This document shows positions 43,883-52,518 of a stretch of 64,000 nt of DNA, piece after piece. The notes under the pieces were generated by a model, which saw only the letters and a program-made list of their open reading frames with translations, was not told where the DNA came from and searched no databases. Position 1 is the first letter of the stretch. Every line of letters starts with the position of its first letter. The position numbers were made by a program, and so were the translations under genes. Source of the stretch: Xanthomonas codiaei (lineage in GTDB: Bacteria > Pseudomonadota > Gammaproteobacteria > Xanthomonadales > Xanthomonadaceae); assembly GCF_002939785.1 (NCBI RefSeq), contig NZ_MDEC01000018.1:34346-98345 (forward strand), read 5' to 3'.

Positions 43883-44917
43883 GTGGAACGCGTCCGTTCA
43901 TCCGCTCGTTGTCGTTCGGTGTTGCTGCGCGCGGTGTCGCGTCGGCAATGGTCATGGATTGTCGGCGCCACGCTCGCCGCGGTGCTGCCAGGCACGGCGA
44001 TGGCGCAGACCGTGCCAGAAACGGCAGCGCCCCCGCAAGGCATCAACCTGGGGGGCACCAGTTTCATGGACGGGTTTGGCTCGTTGACGCCTGGCTGGAC
44101 CGTCATCGAATACCTGCGCCATTACCACTTCAATTCGATCAGGAATGCGAATGGCGATGACTCGCCGGCCTTCCTCGATCCAGTGGTCGATGTCGATGTG
44201 GCGCTGACGCAGCTGATCTATGTCACGCCCTACACCTGGAAAAGCGCATCGTTGAGCTTCAATGCCATCGTGCCGCTGGTCAACTACGATACTTCCTTCG
44301 CTGCCGACAGTCCCGTGCGGCTGAGCAGTAATGGGTTCGGCATGGGCGATATTTCATTCGGGCCTGCGCTGCAGTTTCCACCGGTGATGCGCAACGGCCG
44401 CGTGTTCTTCTTCCAGCGATTTGCTATCGACGCGTTTGCACCGGTCGGCAAGTTCGATCGTGACATCGCGATCAATCAAAGCACCGGTTTCTGGTCGGTT
44501 GCGCCGCACTGGGCATTTACCGTGCAACCCAGCGACAACTGGGAAGTCAGTGCGCGCCTGAATTACCTGTACAACTTCCGGACCAGCCGCGCCGGCGGCG
44601 TGCCGCCCATTCCGGGCTTTCGTTTCCGCAACGGGCAGGCCGGCGACGTGCTCTGGCTCAACTTCGCCTCGTCACTGAAGCTCAACGAGCAGTGGCGGGT
44701 GGGTCTGAACGGCTACTACCTGCAGCAATTGAAGGACAACCGCACCAACGACCAGCGCGTGCCGGACAGCAAGCGCAGGCAGTTCTATATCGGGCCGGGC
44801 CTGTCATGGCGCATGGATGAAAAAAACCTGTTCAACTTCAATGTGTACCTGCCGGTGGATGTGGAAAATTCGGTCGCCGGCAATAACTTCAACCTGATGT
44901 TCGTGCATTCGTTGTAG
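43883..44917 (+). CDS. Outer-membrane channel-like protein, phenol-degradation (SphA/MetA_deg) family
   Basis: A 344-residue outer-membrane protein with a long signal peptide (basic N-terminus, then WIVGATLAAVLPGTAMAQ). The mature part is beta-barrel-like with alternating aromatic and polar residues: GINLGGTSFMDGFGSLTPGW, FNAIVPLVNYDTSF, WSVAPHWAFTVQPSDNWEVS, and it ends FNLMFVHSL. It matches the 'protein involved in meta-pathway of phenol degradation' family, which probably lets aromatic acids through the outer membrane. The start is GTG at 43883 with GGAG 9 bases before; no ATG fits the signal peptide. It is adjacent to the aromatic dioxygenase genes. Confidence 0.8.
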   Translation: MERVRSSARCRSVLLRAVSRRQWSWIVGATLAAVLPGTAMAQTVPETAAPPQGINLGGTSFMDGFGSLTPGWTVIEYLRHYHFNSIRNANGDDSPAFLDPVVDVDVALTQLIYVTPYTWKSASLSFNAIVPLVNYDTSFAADSPVRLSSNGFGMGDISFGPALQFPPVMRNGRVFFFQRFAIDAFAPVGKFDRDIAINQSTGFWSVAPHWAFTVQPSDNWEVSARLNYLYNFRTSRAGGVPPIPGFRFRNGQAGDVLWLNFASSLKLNEQWRVGLNGYYLQQLKDNRTNDQRVPDSKRRQFYIGPGLSWRMDEKNLFNFNVYLPVDVENSVAGNNFNLMFVHSL

Positions 44918-45089
44918 GGATCCCTACCTGCCACGCGCGGCGCCTGCGGTGGGTGGCCGTGCGTGGCGGGCAGGTTGTCGTTGCTGCCCGCCGCAGCGTG
45001 TCCGGCCGGCGGCTGTTCCCCGGTTGGCGCGTGGCGCGCTTCTGCGGTGTCGCGTGGCTCGCCGGAGCCTGGCGCCGAGGCTATCCCGT

Positions 45090-45764
45090 TCACAGCCCCA
45101 TGCTGTGTCGCTGGGTGTGGGCATGCTCGCGGAACAGCAGCTCTGCGCGCGCGCCATCGCGTTGTTCGATCGCCGAGACGATCGCCCCATGTTGCCGGTG
45201 ACCGTAGTACAGATCGTTGTAGGCCACGGTGGCCGAGCGCTGGCCGAAGACCACATGGACCGGGCTGACGAACGGCACCACCGTGCAACGGTCGACGGTC
45301 TCGGTGAGGATCGGCTTGTTGGCCGCAATCACGATGGTCCGATGGAAACGGGCGTTCATTGCGGCATAGGTCTGCTCGTCGCCGGCATCGAGGTTGCGCT
45401 TGGCGAACAACCGGTCGCCTTCGCCAAGACAGGCATGCAGGGTGGCGAGCACCTCGGGCGATGCTCCCTGTTCGGCGACCGTGCGCGCAGCCATGCCTTC
45501 CATCAGGGCGCGTACGGCCAGGGCGTCCAGGCTCTCCTGCTGGCTGAAGCGGCGGACCGCATAGCCACGGTTGCCGGCCTGCGCCAGCAGTCCTTCCTGG
45601 CACAACGCCGGCAATGCCTGGCGGATGGGCGTGCGCGAGATGGCCAGACGTTCGGCCAGCGCCGCCTCGGTGATGCGTTCGCCCGGGGCAAACGTGCCGC
45701 ACAGGATCAATTCGCGTAACTGCTGAACCGCTTGCAATCGGTGGTTGTTCGCCATTGGCTCCAT
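45090..45764 (-). CDS. GntR family regulator with FCD domain
   Basis: A 224-residue repressor-type regulator. The N-terminal winged helix is typical (QQLRELILCGTFAPGERITE, ALAERLAISRTPIRQAL, LLAQAGNRGYAVRRF) and the C-terminal helical FCD domain follows, with metal-site pattern in ARFHRTIVIAANKP and HRQHGAIVSAIEQRD, both His in expected places. It is divergent from the dioxygenase genes and would see an aromatic or organic acid. Two ATGs are possible (45764, 45755). Confidence 0.88.
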   Translation of the reverse strand: MEPMANNHRLQAVQQLRELILCGTFAPGERITEAALAERLAISRTPIRQALPALCQEGLLAQAGNRGYAVRRFSQQESLDALAVRALMEGMAARTVAEQGASPEVLATLHACLGEGDRLFAKRNLDAGDEQTYAAMNARFHRTIVIAANKPILTETVDRCTVVPFVSPVHVVFGQRSATVAYNDLYYGHRQHGAIVSAIEQRDGARAELLFREHAHTQRHSMGL

Positions 45765-45858
45765 TCTCTCGCGCCGTACCGCAGCGCACGTTCCTTCCAG
45801 GGGGAAAACTCGCAATACCTGTATAAAAACCTTGCGGATGAGAGCGCTTGGTGGCAAT

Positions 45859-45932
45859 TTGGATCCCAAGGATACCGTTTTGGCGATCCGGAGTCGTTGG
45901 TCGTCCTCGTTGGGATCCATTGCGGTGGATCC
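45859..45932. promoter_or_regulatory. Candidate operators in the gntR/dioxygenase intergenic region
   Basis: The 11-mer TTGGGATCCAW occurs in inverted orientation at 45859-45869 (read TTGGATCCCAA) and in direct orientation at 45910-45920; the latter is followed by a further half, so that GGATCCA (45913-45919) and TGGATCC (45926-45932) form a perfect inverted repeat with 6-base spacer. The sites lie between the divergent GntR gene and the dioxygenase genes and are candidates for GntR binding. Confidence 0.5.
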
Positions 45933-45991
45933 TGGTCCAACCAAAGACGCTCGCTCAGCCGGTCGGCCGAGGTGCGTCGCAGGAGTGCAGC

Positions 45992-46888
45992 ATGGCAAGC
46001 ATCATCGGCGGCATCGGGACTTCGCACGTTCCCACCATCGGGGTGGCCTACGACAAGGGCAAGCAGCAGGATCCGATATGGAAGCCGCTGTTCGACGGCT
46101 ACACGCCGGTCGCTGCCTGGCTGGCGCAACAGCGCGCCGACGTGCTGGTGTTCTTCTACAACGACCACTGCACCACGTTCTTCTTCGATCTGTATCCCAC
46201 CTTCGCGCTGGGCGTGGGCGAGCGTTTTCCGGTGGCCGACGAGGGGGCCGGGTTGCGCAACCTGCCTCCGATCCGTGGTGACGTGCAGTTGCAGGCGCAT
46301 ATCGCCGAATGCCTGGTAAACGACGAATTCGACCTGACCGTGTTCCAGGACAAACCGATCGACCATGGCTGCGCCGCGCCGTTGCCGCTGCTGTGGCCAC
46401 ATGTTCCGGACTGGCCGGGCACGGTGGTCCCGATCGCCATCAATGTCTTGCAATATCCGCTGCCGACCGCGCGTCGCTGTTACCGGCTGGGCCAGGCGGT
46501 GCGCCGGGCGATCGAGTCGTATCCGCAGGATCTCAGGGTGGTGGTGGTCGGTACCGGCGGGCTGTCGCATCAGATCCACGGCGAACGCACCGGTTTCAAC
46601 AACACCGAGTGGGACATGGAATTCCTGGATCGCTTCCAGCATGCCCCGGAAACGCTGACCGATCTCACCCATACCGACTATGTGCGCCTGGGCGGGGCCG
46701 AAAGCGTGGAGCAGATCATGTGGCTGGCCATGCGTGGCGCGCTGGATGGGCCGATCCGCAAGCTGCATCAGAACTACTACCTGATGACGACCACCGCGAT
46801 GACCGTGGTGCTGTACGAGCCCGGCATCGAGTCCGCCGATGCGCCGCGCTCGGCCGAGCTGCTGGCACGCACCGCCGACGCGGCATGA
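45992..46888 (+). CDS. Extradiol dioxygenase catalytic subunit (gallate/protocatechuate 4,5-type)
   Basis: A 298-residue class III extradiol dioxygenase, LigB fold. His12 in GIGTSHVPTIG and His59 in VFFYNDHCTTF are the iron-ligand positions, GTGGLSHQIHGER holds the catalytic His, and FNNTEWDMEF the Glu ligand. The start MASIIGGIGTSHVPTIG with KQQDPIWKPLFDGY is closer, from memory, to gallate dioxygenases (GalA/DesB) than to LigB. AGGAG precedes the ATG at 45992. The small subunit gene follows after 10 bases; this catalytic-first order mirrors the domain order of the fused GalA protein. Product would be 4-oxalomesaconate from gallate, or a carboxyhydroxymuconate semialdehyde from protocatechuate. 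Confidence 0.85.
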   Translation: MASIIGGIGTSHVPTIGVAYDKGKQQDPIWKPLFDGYTPVAAWLAQQRADVLVFFYNDHCTTFFFDLYPTFALGVGERFPVADEGAGLRNLPPIRGDVQLQAHIAECLVNDEFDLTVFQDKPIDHGCAAPLPLLWPHVPDWPGTVVPIAINVLQYPLPTARRCYRLGQAVRRAIESYPQDLRVVVVGTGGLSHQIHGERTGFNNTEWDMEFLDRFQHAPETLTDLTHTDYVRLGGAESVEQIMWLAMRGALDGPIRKLHQNYYLMTTTAMTVVLYEPGIESADAPRSAELLARTADAA

Positions 46889-46898
46889 GGAGAGGCAG

Positions 46899-47258
46899 AT
46901 GAATCCGCAAATAGACGGGATGGAGAAGATCGACGGCACCTACGTGTTCGATCTGCGCACCAGCAACCGCGCGCTGCGCCTCAATCGTTTCTTCTGGCAC
47001 ATGATCCGTGCCCCATGGCGCGACCGCTTCCTGCAGGATGCAGAAACCCTGATGCAGGAAGCCGAACTCACCGACCAGGAAAAGCAGTTAATCCGGGCGC
47101 GCGACTGGCTCGGCCTGGTGCAATATGGCGCCAACTTCTTCGTCATCGAGAAGTTCGCCCGCGTGGTACGGATGACCAATCTCCAGGTCTACGCCATCAT
47201 GCGCGGCGAAACCTTCGAACAATTCATGCAGACGCGGCGGGTTCCAGAAGCGCGCTGA
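46899..47258 (+). CDS. Small subunit of the extradiol dioxygenase (LigA-like)
   Basis: A 119-residue helical protein of the LigA / GalA C-terminal type: IDGTYVFDLRTSNRALRLNR, FFWHMIRAPWRDRFLQD, ELTDQEKQLIRARDWLGLVQ and IMRGETFEQFMQTR. It caps the active site of the catalytic subunit. GAGGAGAGG precedes the start. Absence of the longer N-terminal extension of LigA again points to a GalA-like origin. Co-translated with the catalytic subunit. Confidence 0.85.
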   Translation: MNPQIDGMEKIDGTYVFDLRTSNRALRLNRFFWHMIRAPWRDRFLQDAETLMQEAELTDQEKQLIRARDWLGLVQYGANFFVIEKFARVVRMTNLQVYAIMRGETFEQFMQTRRVPEAR

Positions 47259-47322
47259 GCTGCGCGCCCCGGCCGTCGGCCCGGGCGCCGTATTCCCGAC
47301 TTCCCAACGTAAGGCCCACCCC

Positions 47323-48324
47323 ATGACCATGTCCTCCGTGTTCTTCGAACACCGCATCAAGGTCCGGCATCTACGTGTGATCGAGGCGCTGGACCGGCAA
47401 AAAAGCCTGCTCCGCGCCTCACGCGTTTTGAATGTCACCCAACCCGCGCTCACGCGCGCCTTGCAGGAGATCGAGGAGATCGTCGGCGCGCCCCTGTTCG
47501 AGCGCCATTCGCGTGGCGTGCGGCCTAATGCGATGGGCGAGGTGCTGGTGCAGACCGCGCACGTGGTGCTGGGCCAACTGCGCCGCGCGCAGGATACCTT
47601 CGAAGGCCTGCTGCAAGACGACGCGCTCACGATCACCGTAGGCGCGCTGCCGGTGGCGGCGAGCGGCCTGCTGCCCGCCGTACTGGCTGCCCTCTACCGC
47701 GCCGAACCCACGCTGCGCGTGCGCCTGCTGCATGGACGTACCGATGAGCTGCTGCCCAAGCTGGCGGGTAACGAAGTCGACCTGGTGGTCGGCCGGCTCT
47801 ATCCGCTGGCCCGCTACGACGCCTTGGTTCGCAAGGTGCTGTACCAGGATCCCATCGCGCTGGTGGCACGTAGCGATCACCCGTTGTTTGCCAATGGCCC
47901 GGTGCGGATTGCCGAAGCGGCGGCCTATCGGCAGGTGTTGCCGACGCTGAGCCAGCACGTGGAGCGCGACGTGGCACAGGTCATGCGCGAACATGGGCTG
48001 GCCACGCGCGATCAGCTGCGTTCCAGCTCGGCCAGCTTCACCCGCGAGATCCTGCTCGGCACCGACAGCATCGCCGTGATGCCGAGCATGATGGTGGCCG
48101 GCGACATCGCACGTGGCGAGTTGCGTGCGTTTCAACTGCAGCAACCCTCGCAGGCGCGCGCCGGTGGGGTGATCTACCGCGACAGCAGCGCCATCCACAA
48201 GCCGGGCGTGCGCCTACTGATGCGCGAGCTGGAGCATCAGCTCGCACTGATGGCCGAGCAGGGCGCGGTATGGGTGGACAACCAGGTTGGCGAAGACGAC
48301 ATCTTGCTGGACGCGTCAGCATAA
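47323..48324 (+). CDS. LysR family regulator of aromatic acid metabolism
   Basis: A 333-residue LysR-type regulator, PcaQ/GalR-like. The helix-turn-helix is RASRVLNVTQPALTRALQEI with LFERHSRGVRPNAMGEVL after it; the rest is the inducer-binding domain (LTITVGALPVAASGLLPAV, NEVDLVVGRLYPL, FTREILLGTDSIAVMPSMM). RIKVRHLRVIEALDRQKSLL as a start is typical of the PcaQ group. It is 64 bases after the dioxygenase small subunit, same direction, so it may be co-transcribed and sense the dioxygenase substrate or product. Confidence 0.88.
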   Translation: MTMSSVFFEHRIKVRHLRVIEALDRQKSLLRASRVLNVTQPALTRALQEIEEIVGAPLFERHSRGVRPNAMGEVLVQTAHVVLGQLRRAQDTFEGLLQDDALTITVGALPVAASGLLPAVLAALYRAEPTLRVRLLHGRTDELLPKLAGNEVDLVVGRLYPLARYDALVRKVLYQDPIALVARSDHPLFANGPVRIAEAAAYRQVLPTLSQHVERDVAQVMREHGLATRDQLRSSSASFTREILLGTDSIAVMPSMMVAGDIARGELRAFQLQQPSQARAGGVIYRDSSAIHKPGVRLLMRELEHQLALMAEQGAVWVDNQVGEDDILLDASA

Positions 48325-48357
48325 GCGGCGGTGTGGTCGGCGCGATGTCTCGGGCCA

Positions 48358-48373
48358 CCTCGACAGTTCGAGG
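48358..48373. terminator. Short hairpin between convergent lysR and fcs genes
   Basis: CCTCGA-CAGT-TCGAGG is a perfect 6-bp stem between the convergent stop codons of the LysR gene and the CoA ligase gene. No T-run on either side, so its stopping power is doubtful. Confidence 0.35.
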
Positions 48374-48423
48374 CGAGCGTGTGCAGCAATGGGCCTGCCC
48401 ACGCTTGCGACCCGCCGATGCGA

Positions 48424-49902
48424 TCAGGATTCACTCGCCAGTGCATCCTTCAGGCGCGCTTTCTGCAGTTTGCCGGTGGCGGTGCGCGGCAGTGCCTCGA
48501 TCACGCGCAGGTGCTTGGGCACCTTGTACTTGGCCAGGCGCTCGATCAGATGGCTGCGGATCTGTTCCAGATCCAGCTCCTCGACGGCCGGCACGATCGC
48601 CAGGCAACCCACCTCTCCCCATTGCGGGTCGGCCATGCCCACCACCGCGCATTCGCGGATCTGCGGGTGATCTGCCAACACCGCCTCGATCTCGGCGGGG
48701 TAGACGTTCTCGCCGCCGGAAATGAACATGTCCTTCTTGCGATCGACGACCCAGAAGAAGCCATCGGCATCGCGCCTGACGATATCGCCGGTGCGGAACC
48801 AGCCTTGCCCATCGCGCATCTCTGCCGTTGCCTGCGGGTCGCGCCAGTACCCCGGGCTGAGGTTGGGACCGCGCAGCAACAACTCGCCGGGCGTGCCCGG
48901 AGGACATTCGTTTCCGTCGCCATCCACAACCCGGGTCTGTACCGTCGGCGATGAAATGCCGGCCGCACCGAGTTTGCTGCGGATCACCTCGCAGTCCACC
49001 GACATCCCGAACACCGTGCCGGCCTCGCTCATGCCGAAGCCGCAGACCATCGGGATGCCGTCTTCCAGCCAGCCCAGCAGATCGTCGCTGGCATGCGGCG
49101 CGCCACCGCTGACCAGCGCAGTGAGGTGACGCAACGAGGCAGGATCGAAGCCCGGCTGGGTGCGGAACGCCTGCATCATCTGCGGCACGCCGACATAGTG
49201 GGTGATCCCCAGCGCCGGATCGCCAAGCCATCTGAGGGTGCGTTCGGGTTCGAAACCGCTGGAGACCTGGATCGAGCCGCCGACCGCGAGCACCGGACGC
49301 ACGTTGGTGGCCAGGCCGATGATGTGGAACATCGGCGCTTCGCACAAAAAACTGCTTCCCGCATCCACGCGCGTGGTGACGCCGAAGTTGTGCGCCACCT
49401 GCTGCAGGTTCTGTTCGCTGAGCATCACGCCCTTGGGTTGGCCGGAAGTGCCCGAGGTGAACAGGATCAGGCTGACGCGTTCGGGTGGAATATAGGGTGT
49501 CTGGGCAGGCGTGAGCGCGCTGGCGCTATCGATGAAGTCGGCCAATGTCTCCACCTGTGCGCGTCCTGCGGCCACCTCGTCGCCCAGCAGCAGTCGCGGT
49601 TCTGCGCGTTGCAGTAGCGCGTCCAGTTCGTTGGCGCTCAGCCGCCAGTTGAGCGGGACATAGATCGCACCCACCCGTGCACAGGCGAAGTGCAGTGCCA
49701 CCTGCCAGCCCGAATTGCGCGCGATCACGGCGAGCCGTTCGCCGTCGACGCAGCCGCGCGTCTGCAGCAAGGCGGCCAGGCGGCCGATCAGGTCGTCCAG
49801 TTCGGCATACGTCCATTGCTGCTCCAGCAGCAGGTCGCGGGCGGCGAGCCGTCGTGGCGTGAGGCGGGCATGGAACGAGATCGAGTCGGTCGGCATGGTC
49901 AT
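48424..49902 (-). CDS. fcs: Feruloyl-CoA synthetase / hydroxycinnamate CoA ligase
   Basis: A 492-residue acyl-adenylate ligase. ILFTSGTSGQPKGVMLSEQN is the AMP-binding P-loop, GFGMSEAGTVFG the adenine motif, GWFRTGDIVRRDADGFFWVV the ribose-binding Asp region, DRKKDMFISGGENVYPAEIE the hinge, and PRTATGKLQK holds the catalytic Lys. It should activate ferulate, p-coumarate or caffeate to the CoA ester. It lies downstream of vanillin-dehydrogenase-like and hydratase/lyase genes on the same strand, which fixes the likely substrate. ATG at 49902 is preferred, 49896 is possible. Confidence 0.87.
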   Translation of the reverse strand: MTMPTDSISFHARLTPRRLAARDLLLEQQWTYAELDDLIGRLAALLQTRGCVDGERLAVIARNSGWQVALHFACARVGAIYVPLNWRLSANELDALLQRAEPRLLLGDEVAAGRAQVETLADFIDSASALTPAQTPYIPPERVSLILFTSGTSGQPKGVMLSEQNLQQVAHNFGVTTRVDAGSSFLCEAPMFHIIGLATNVRPVLAVGGSIQVSSGFEPERTLRWLGDPALGITHYVGVPQMMQAFRTQPGFDPASLRHLTALVSGGAPHASDDLLGWLEDGIPMVCGFGMSEAGTVFGMSVDCEVIRSKLGAAGISSPTVQTRVVDGDGNECPPGTPGELLLRGPNLSPGYWRDPQATAEMRDGQGWFRTGDIVRRDADGFFWVVDRKKDMFISGGENVYPAEIEAVLADHPQIRECAVVGMADPQWGEVGCLAIVPAVEELDLEQIRSHLIERLAKYKVPKHLRVIEALPRTATGKLQKARLKDALASES

Positions 49903-50105
49903 GACACTGTCTTCCGAGAGTGGAGTGGGGCGTGACGGTGGTGAGTGCGACGGTGACGGCAGAAGGTTTGCTTGCCTGGGTGACTGGCGGCGGTGACCCA
50001 TTGATGCGTTGCGGTCGATCTGCAGCAGGCATCGACCGACACCTCGCGCATCGCCACGCATCGCGCTTGCGTAAACGCGTTGGTCACGTGGTGATCCGCG
50101 ATGGA

Positions 50106-51575
50106 CTAGCGGAGATAGACGGTCTGGGTTTCGAGAAACGCTTGCAGTCCTTCGATGCCGCCTTCGCGGCCGATTCCCGAATGCTTGAAGCCGCCAAACG
50201 GCATGTCGATATCCACCCACATGCCATTGATCGCGTGGCTGCCGCTGCGCACGCGACGCGCGATGCGATACGCGCGATCCACATCTTCGCCATAGACGGT
50301 GCCGTGCAGGCCATAGTCGCTGGCATTGGCCTTGGCGATCATGTCGGCTTCGTCGTGATAGTCGATGAAGCTCACCACCGGGCCGAAGATTTCTTCGCGT
50401 GCGATGGTCATGTCCGGCGTGACCCCGGCAAAGACCGTCGGTTCGATGAAGAACCCGCGTGGCAGGTGCGCCGGGCGACCGCCGCCCATGATCAGGCGCG
50501 CGCCTTCGGCGCTGCCCTTGGCGATATAGGACTGCACGCGCTCCAGCTGTCTGCCCAATGCCAGCGGCCCCATGCCGGTGTCGGCAGCGAACGGGTCGCC
50601 CAGCTTGAGTGCTCCCAGGGCCGCGCAATACGCTTGCAGGACTTCTTCGCGGCGTTGCACCGGCACCAGGACGCGGGTCAGCGAAAAACACACCTGGCCG
50701 GTGATCGGCATCGAGTAGGGCACCAGGCTGGGCAGCACCTTGGCCAGATCGGCGTCCTCGAGCACGATGGCAGCCGACTTGCCGCCCAGTTCCAGGCCGC
50801 ATCGCGCCAGACGCTGCGCGCAGGCAATGCCGATCTGCCGTCCGGCCTGGGTGGAACCGGTAAAGCTGACCTTGTCCACCAGCGGGTGACGGATCAGCTG
50901 CTCGCCCACCTCGCGACCGCCCGGCACCAGGTTGAACACACCATCGGGGACGCCTGCGGCGCTGATGCACTCGGCCAGGATGTACGCATCGATCGGGGTT
51001 TCCGGCGACGGCTTGGCCACCACGGTGCAGCCGGCGGCCAGCGCTGCGGCCACCTTGTAGCAAAGCAGCACCAGCGGTGCGTTCCAGGGCGTGATCGCCG
51101 CAACCACGCCCACCGGCTCCTGCACCACGTGCACCAGGCCGCCGTTGGCGCGGGCGCGCGATTCGACGAACGGGTGGGTGGCGATCAGATCGCCGTAGTA
51201 GTCGAACAGGCCGGGCGCCTGTTGCGATGCGCGACGACTGAAACCGATGGTGGCACCCACTTGCCCGGTCCAGGCCTCGGCCAGCTCCGGCAGGCGTGCG
51301 CGCAGCTGCTCGGCGACGCGTTTGAGCACGGCCCCGCGCTCGGCCGGCGACAGCCGCGGCCAGGGACCGCTATCGAAGGCGCGATGCGCGGCAGCCACGG
51401 CAGCCTCGACATCTGCAGGCGACGGCTCGGTGTAGCGCAGCAGGCGCTGCTCGGTATGCGGGGCGATCACATCGACAACGCGATCACCGTTGCTGGCGCG
51501 CCACTGGCCATCGATGAACAGGCCATTGGGTCCACGTGCGGCGATCCCGCGCAGCGTAGCGGTTGAGGCTTCCAT
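50106..51575 (-). CDS. vdh: Vanillin-type aldehyde dehydrogenase
   Basis: A 489-residue NAD(P)-dependent aldehyde dehydrogenase. GVVAAITPWNAPLVLL, VVAKPSPETPI, FTGSTQAGRQIG (cofactor site), LELGGKSAAIVL with the general-base Glu, ITGQVCFSLTRVLV with the nucleophile Cys, and EEIFGPVVSFI are all in place. Downstream of a hydroxycinnamoyl-CoA hydratase/lyase, it should turn vanillin or 4-hydroxybenzaldehyde into vanillate or 4-hydroxybenzoate. GAGGGAG lies just before the ATG. The gap to fcs (203 bases) may hold a second promoter. Confidence 0.87.
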   Translation of the reverse strand: MEASTATLRGIAARGPNGLFIDGQWRASNGDRVVDVIAPHTEQRLLRYTEPSPADVEAAVAAAHRAFDSGPWPRLSPAERGAVLKRVAEQLRARLPELAEAWTGQVGATIGFSRRASQQAPGLFDYYGDLIATHPFVESRARANGGLVHVVQEPVGVVAAITPWNAPLVLLCYKVAAALAAGCTVVAKPSPETPIDAYILAECISAAGVPDGVFNLVPGGREVGEQLIRHPLVDKVSFTGSTQAGRQIGIACAQRLARCGLELGGKSAAIVLEDADLAKVLPSLVPYSMPITGQVCFSLTRVLVPVQRREEVLQAYCAALGALKLGDPFAADTGMGPLALGRQLERVQSYIAKGSAEGARLIMGGGRPAHLPRGFFIEPTVFAGVTPDMTIAREEIFGPVVSFIDYHDEADMIAKANASDYGLHGTVYGEDVDRAYRIARRVRSGSHAINGMWVDIDMPFGGFKHSGIGREGGIEGLQAFLETQTVYLR

Positions 51576-51657
51576 ACTCCCTCCTCGGTGCAGAAAACCA
51601 CTGGCAGCGCCAGCGATGCGTGGGATGCACGCATCGCGCCGGACGCAGCGGAAAGAC

Positions 51658-52485
51658 TCAGGCGCGGTGTTTGGTCAGGTCGTATTCGCCCAGGCCGGGC
51701 TTGTAGCTCTTCTCGTCGATGAATTGACGGATGCCTTCCTTGCGCGCGTTGTTGTCGAAGGAGTTGGCCGCTTCCTGCATGCGCACCAGGTAATCCTCGG
51801 CCTCGTCGTAGGTCATGGTGCCCACGCGGCGGACCGCATCCTTGGCGTATTTCAGCGCCACCGGATTCTTGCGCAGCAGCAGCTCGGCCACTTCGCGGGT
51901 GCGTGCTTCCAGGCGCTCCAGCGGCACGCTTTCGTTCACCAGACGCCAGTGGGCTGCCTTCTTGCCGTCGATCATTTCGCCGGTCAGCGTCATCCACATC
52001 GCATCGCGCATGGACAGCAGCTCCACCGCCACCTTGGTCACGCCGCCGCCGGGCAGGATGCCCCAGTTGATTTCCGACAGGCCGAATTGCGCCTCATCGG
52101 CAGCGATGGCCAGGTCGCAGGCGAACAGCGGGCCGAAACCGCCGCCGAAGCACCAGCCGTTGACCATCGCGATGGTCGGCTTCTGATACCAGCGCAGTCG
52201 GCGGAACCAGCCATAGGATTCGCGTTGCGAGCGGCGCACGCCACGCAGGCCCTGCGCTTCGGTCTCGCGGAAGTATTCCTTCAGGTCCATGCCGGCCGAC
52301 CAGGCCGTGCCTTCGCCACCCAGCACCAGCACGCCCACGTTGTCGTCGAATTCCAGCTCGTCCAGCACGTCCATCATGCGACGGTTGAGCGCCGGGCTCA
52401 TCGCATTGCGCTTGTCGGGGCGTGCGAACTTCACCCAGGCGATGCGGTTTTCGATGCGGACCGATACCACGTCATGCTCGTTCAA
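51658..52485 (-). CDS. ech: Hydroxycinnamoyl-CoA hydratase/lyase
   Basis: A 275-residue crotonase-fold enzyme that hydrates feruloyl-CoA and splits it into vanillin and acetyl-CoA. RPDKRNAMSPALNRRMMDVL, WSAGMDLKEYFRE, KPTIAMVNGWCFGGGFGPLF, ACDLAIAADEAQFGLSEINW and the late YDEAEDYLVRM with a Tyr match the HCHL (Ech) pattern closely: Glu in GLSEINWG and the C-terminal Tyr are the catalytic residues of that enzyme. It ends DEKSYKPGLGEYD, much as HCHL. It lies 33 bases after the MarR gene. Confidence 0.94.
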   Translation of the reverse strand: MNEHDVVSVRIENRIAWVKFARPDKRNAMSPALNRRMMDVLDELEFDDNVGVLVLGGEGTAWSAGMDLKEYFRETEAQGLRGVRRSQRESYGWFRRLRWYQKPTIAMVNGWCFGGGFGPLFACDLAIAADEAQFGLSEINWGILPGGGVTKVAVELLSMRDAMWMTLTGEMIDGKKAAHWRLVNESVPLERLEARTREVAELLLRKNPVALKYAKDAVRRVGTMTYDEAEDYLVRMQEAANSFDNNARKEGIRQFIDEKSYKPGLGEYDLTKHRA

Positions 52486-52518
52486 GCGGCGTCTCCTTCA
52501 AGTCGGGGGCTGCGGGGA

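Noticed and set aside
45992..47258. Naming the dioxygenase genes ligA and ligB
   Set aside because: Gene order and N-terminal motifs fit gallate dioxygenase better, and no ligC-like gene is near, so no symbol was given.
49920..51566. A 548-codon open frame opposite the aldehyde dehydrogenase gene
   Set aside because: The minus strand has complete aldehyde dehydrogenase motifs; the plus frame is low-complexity antisense.
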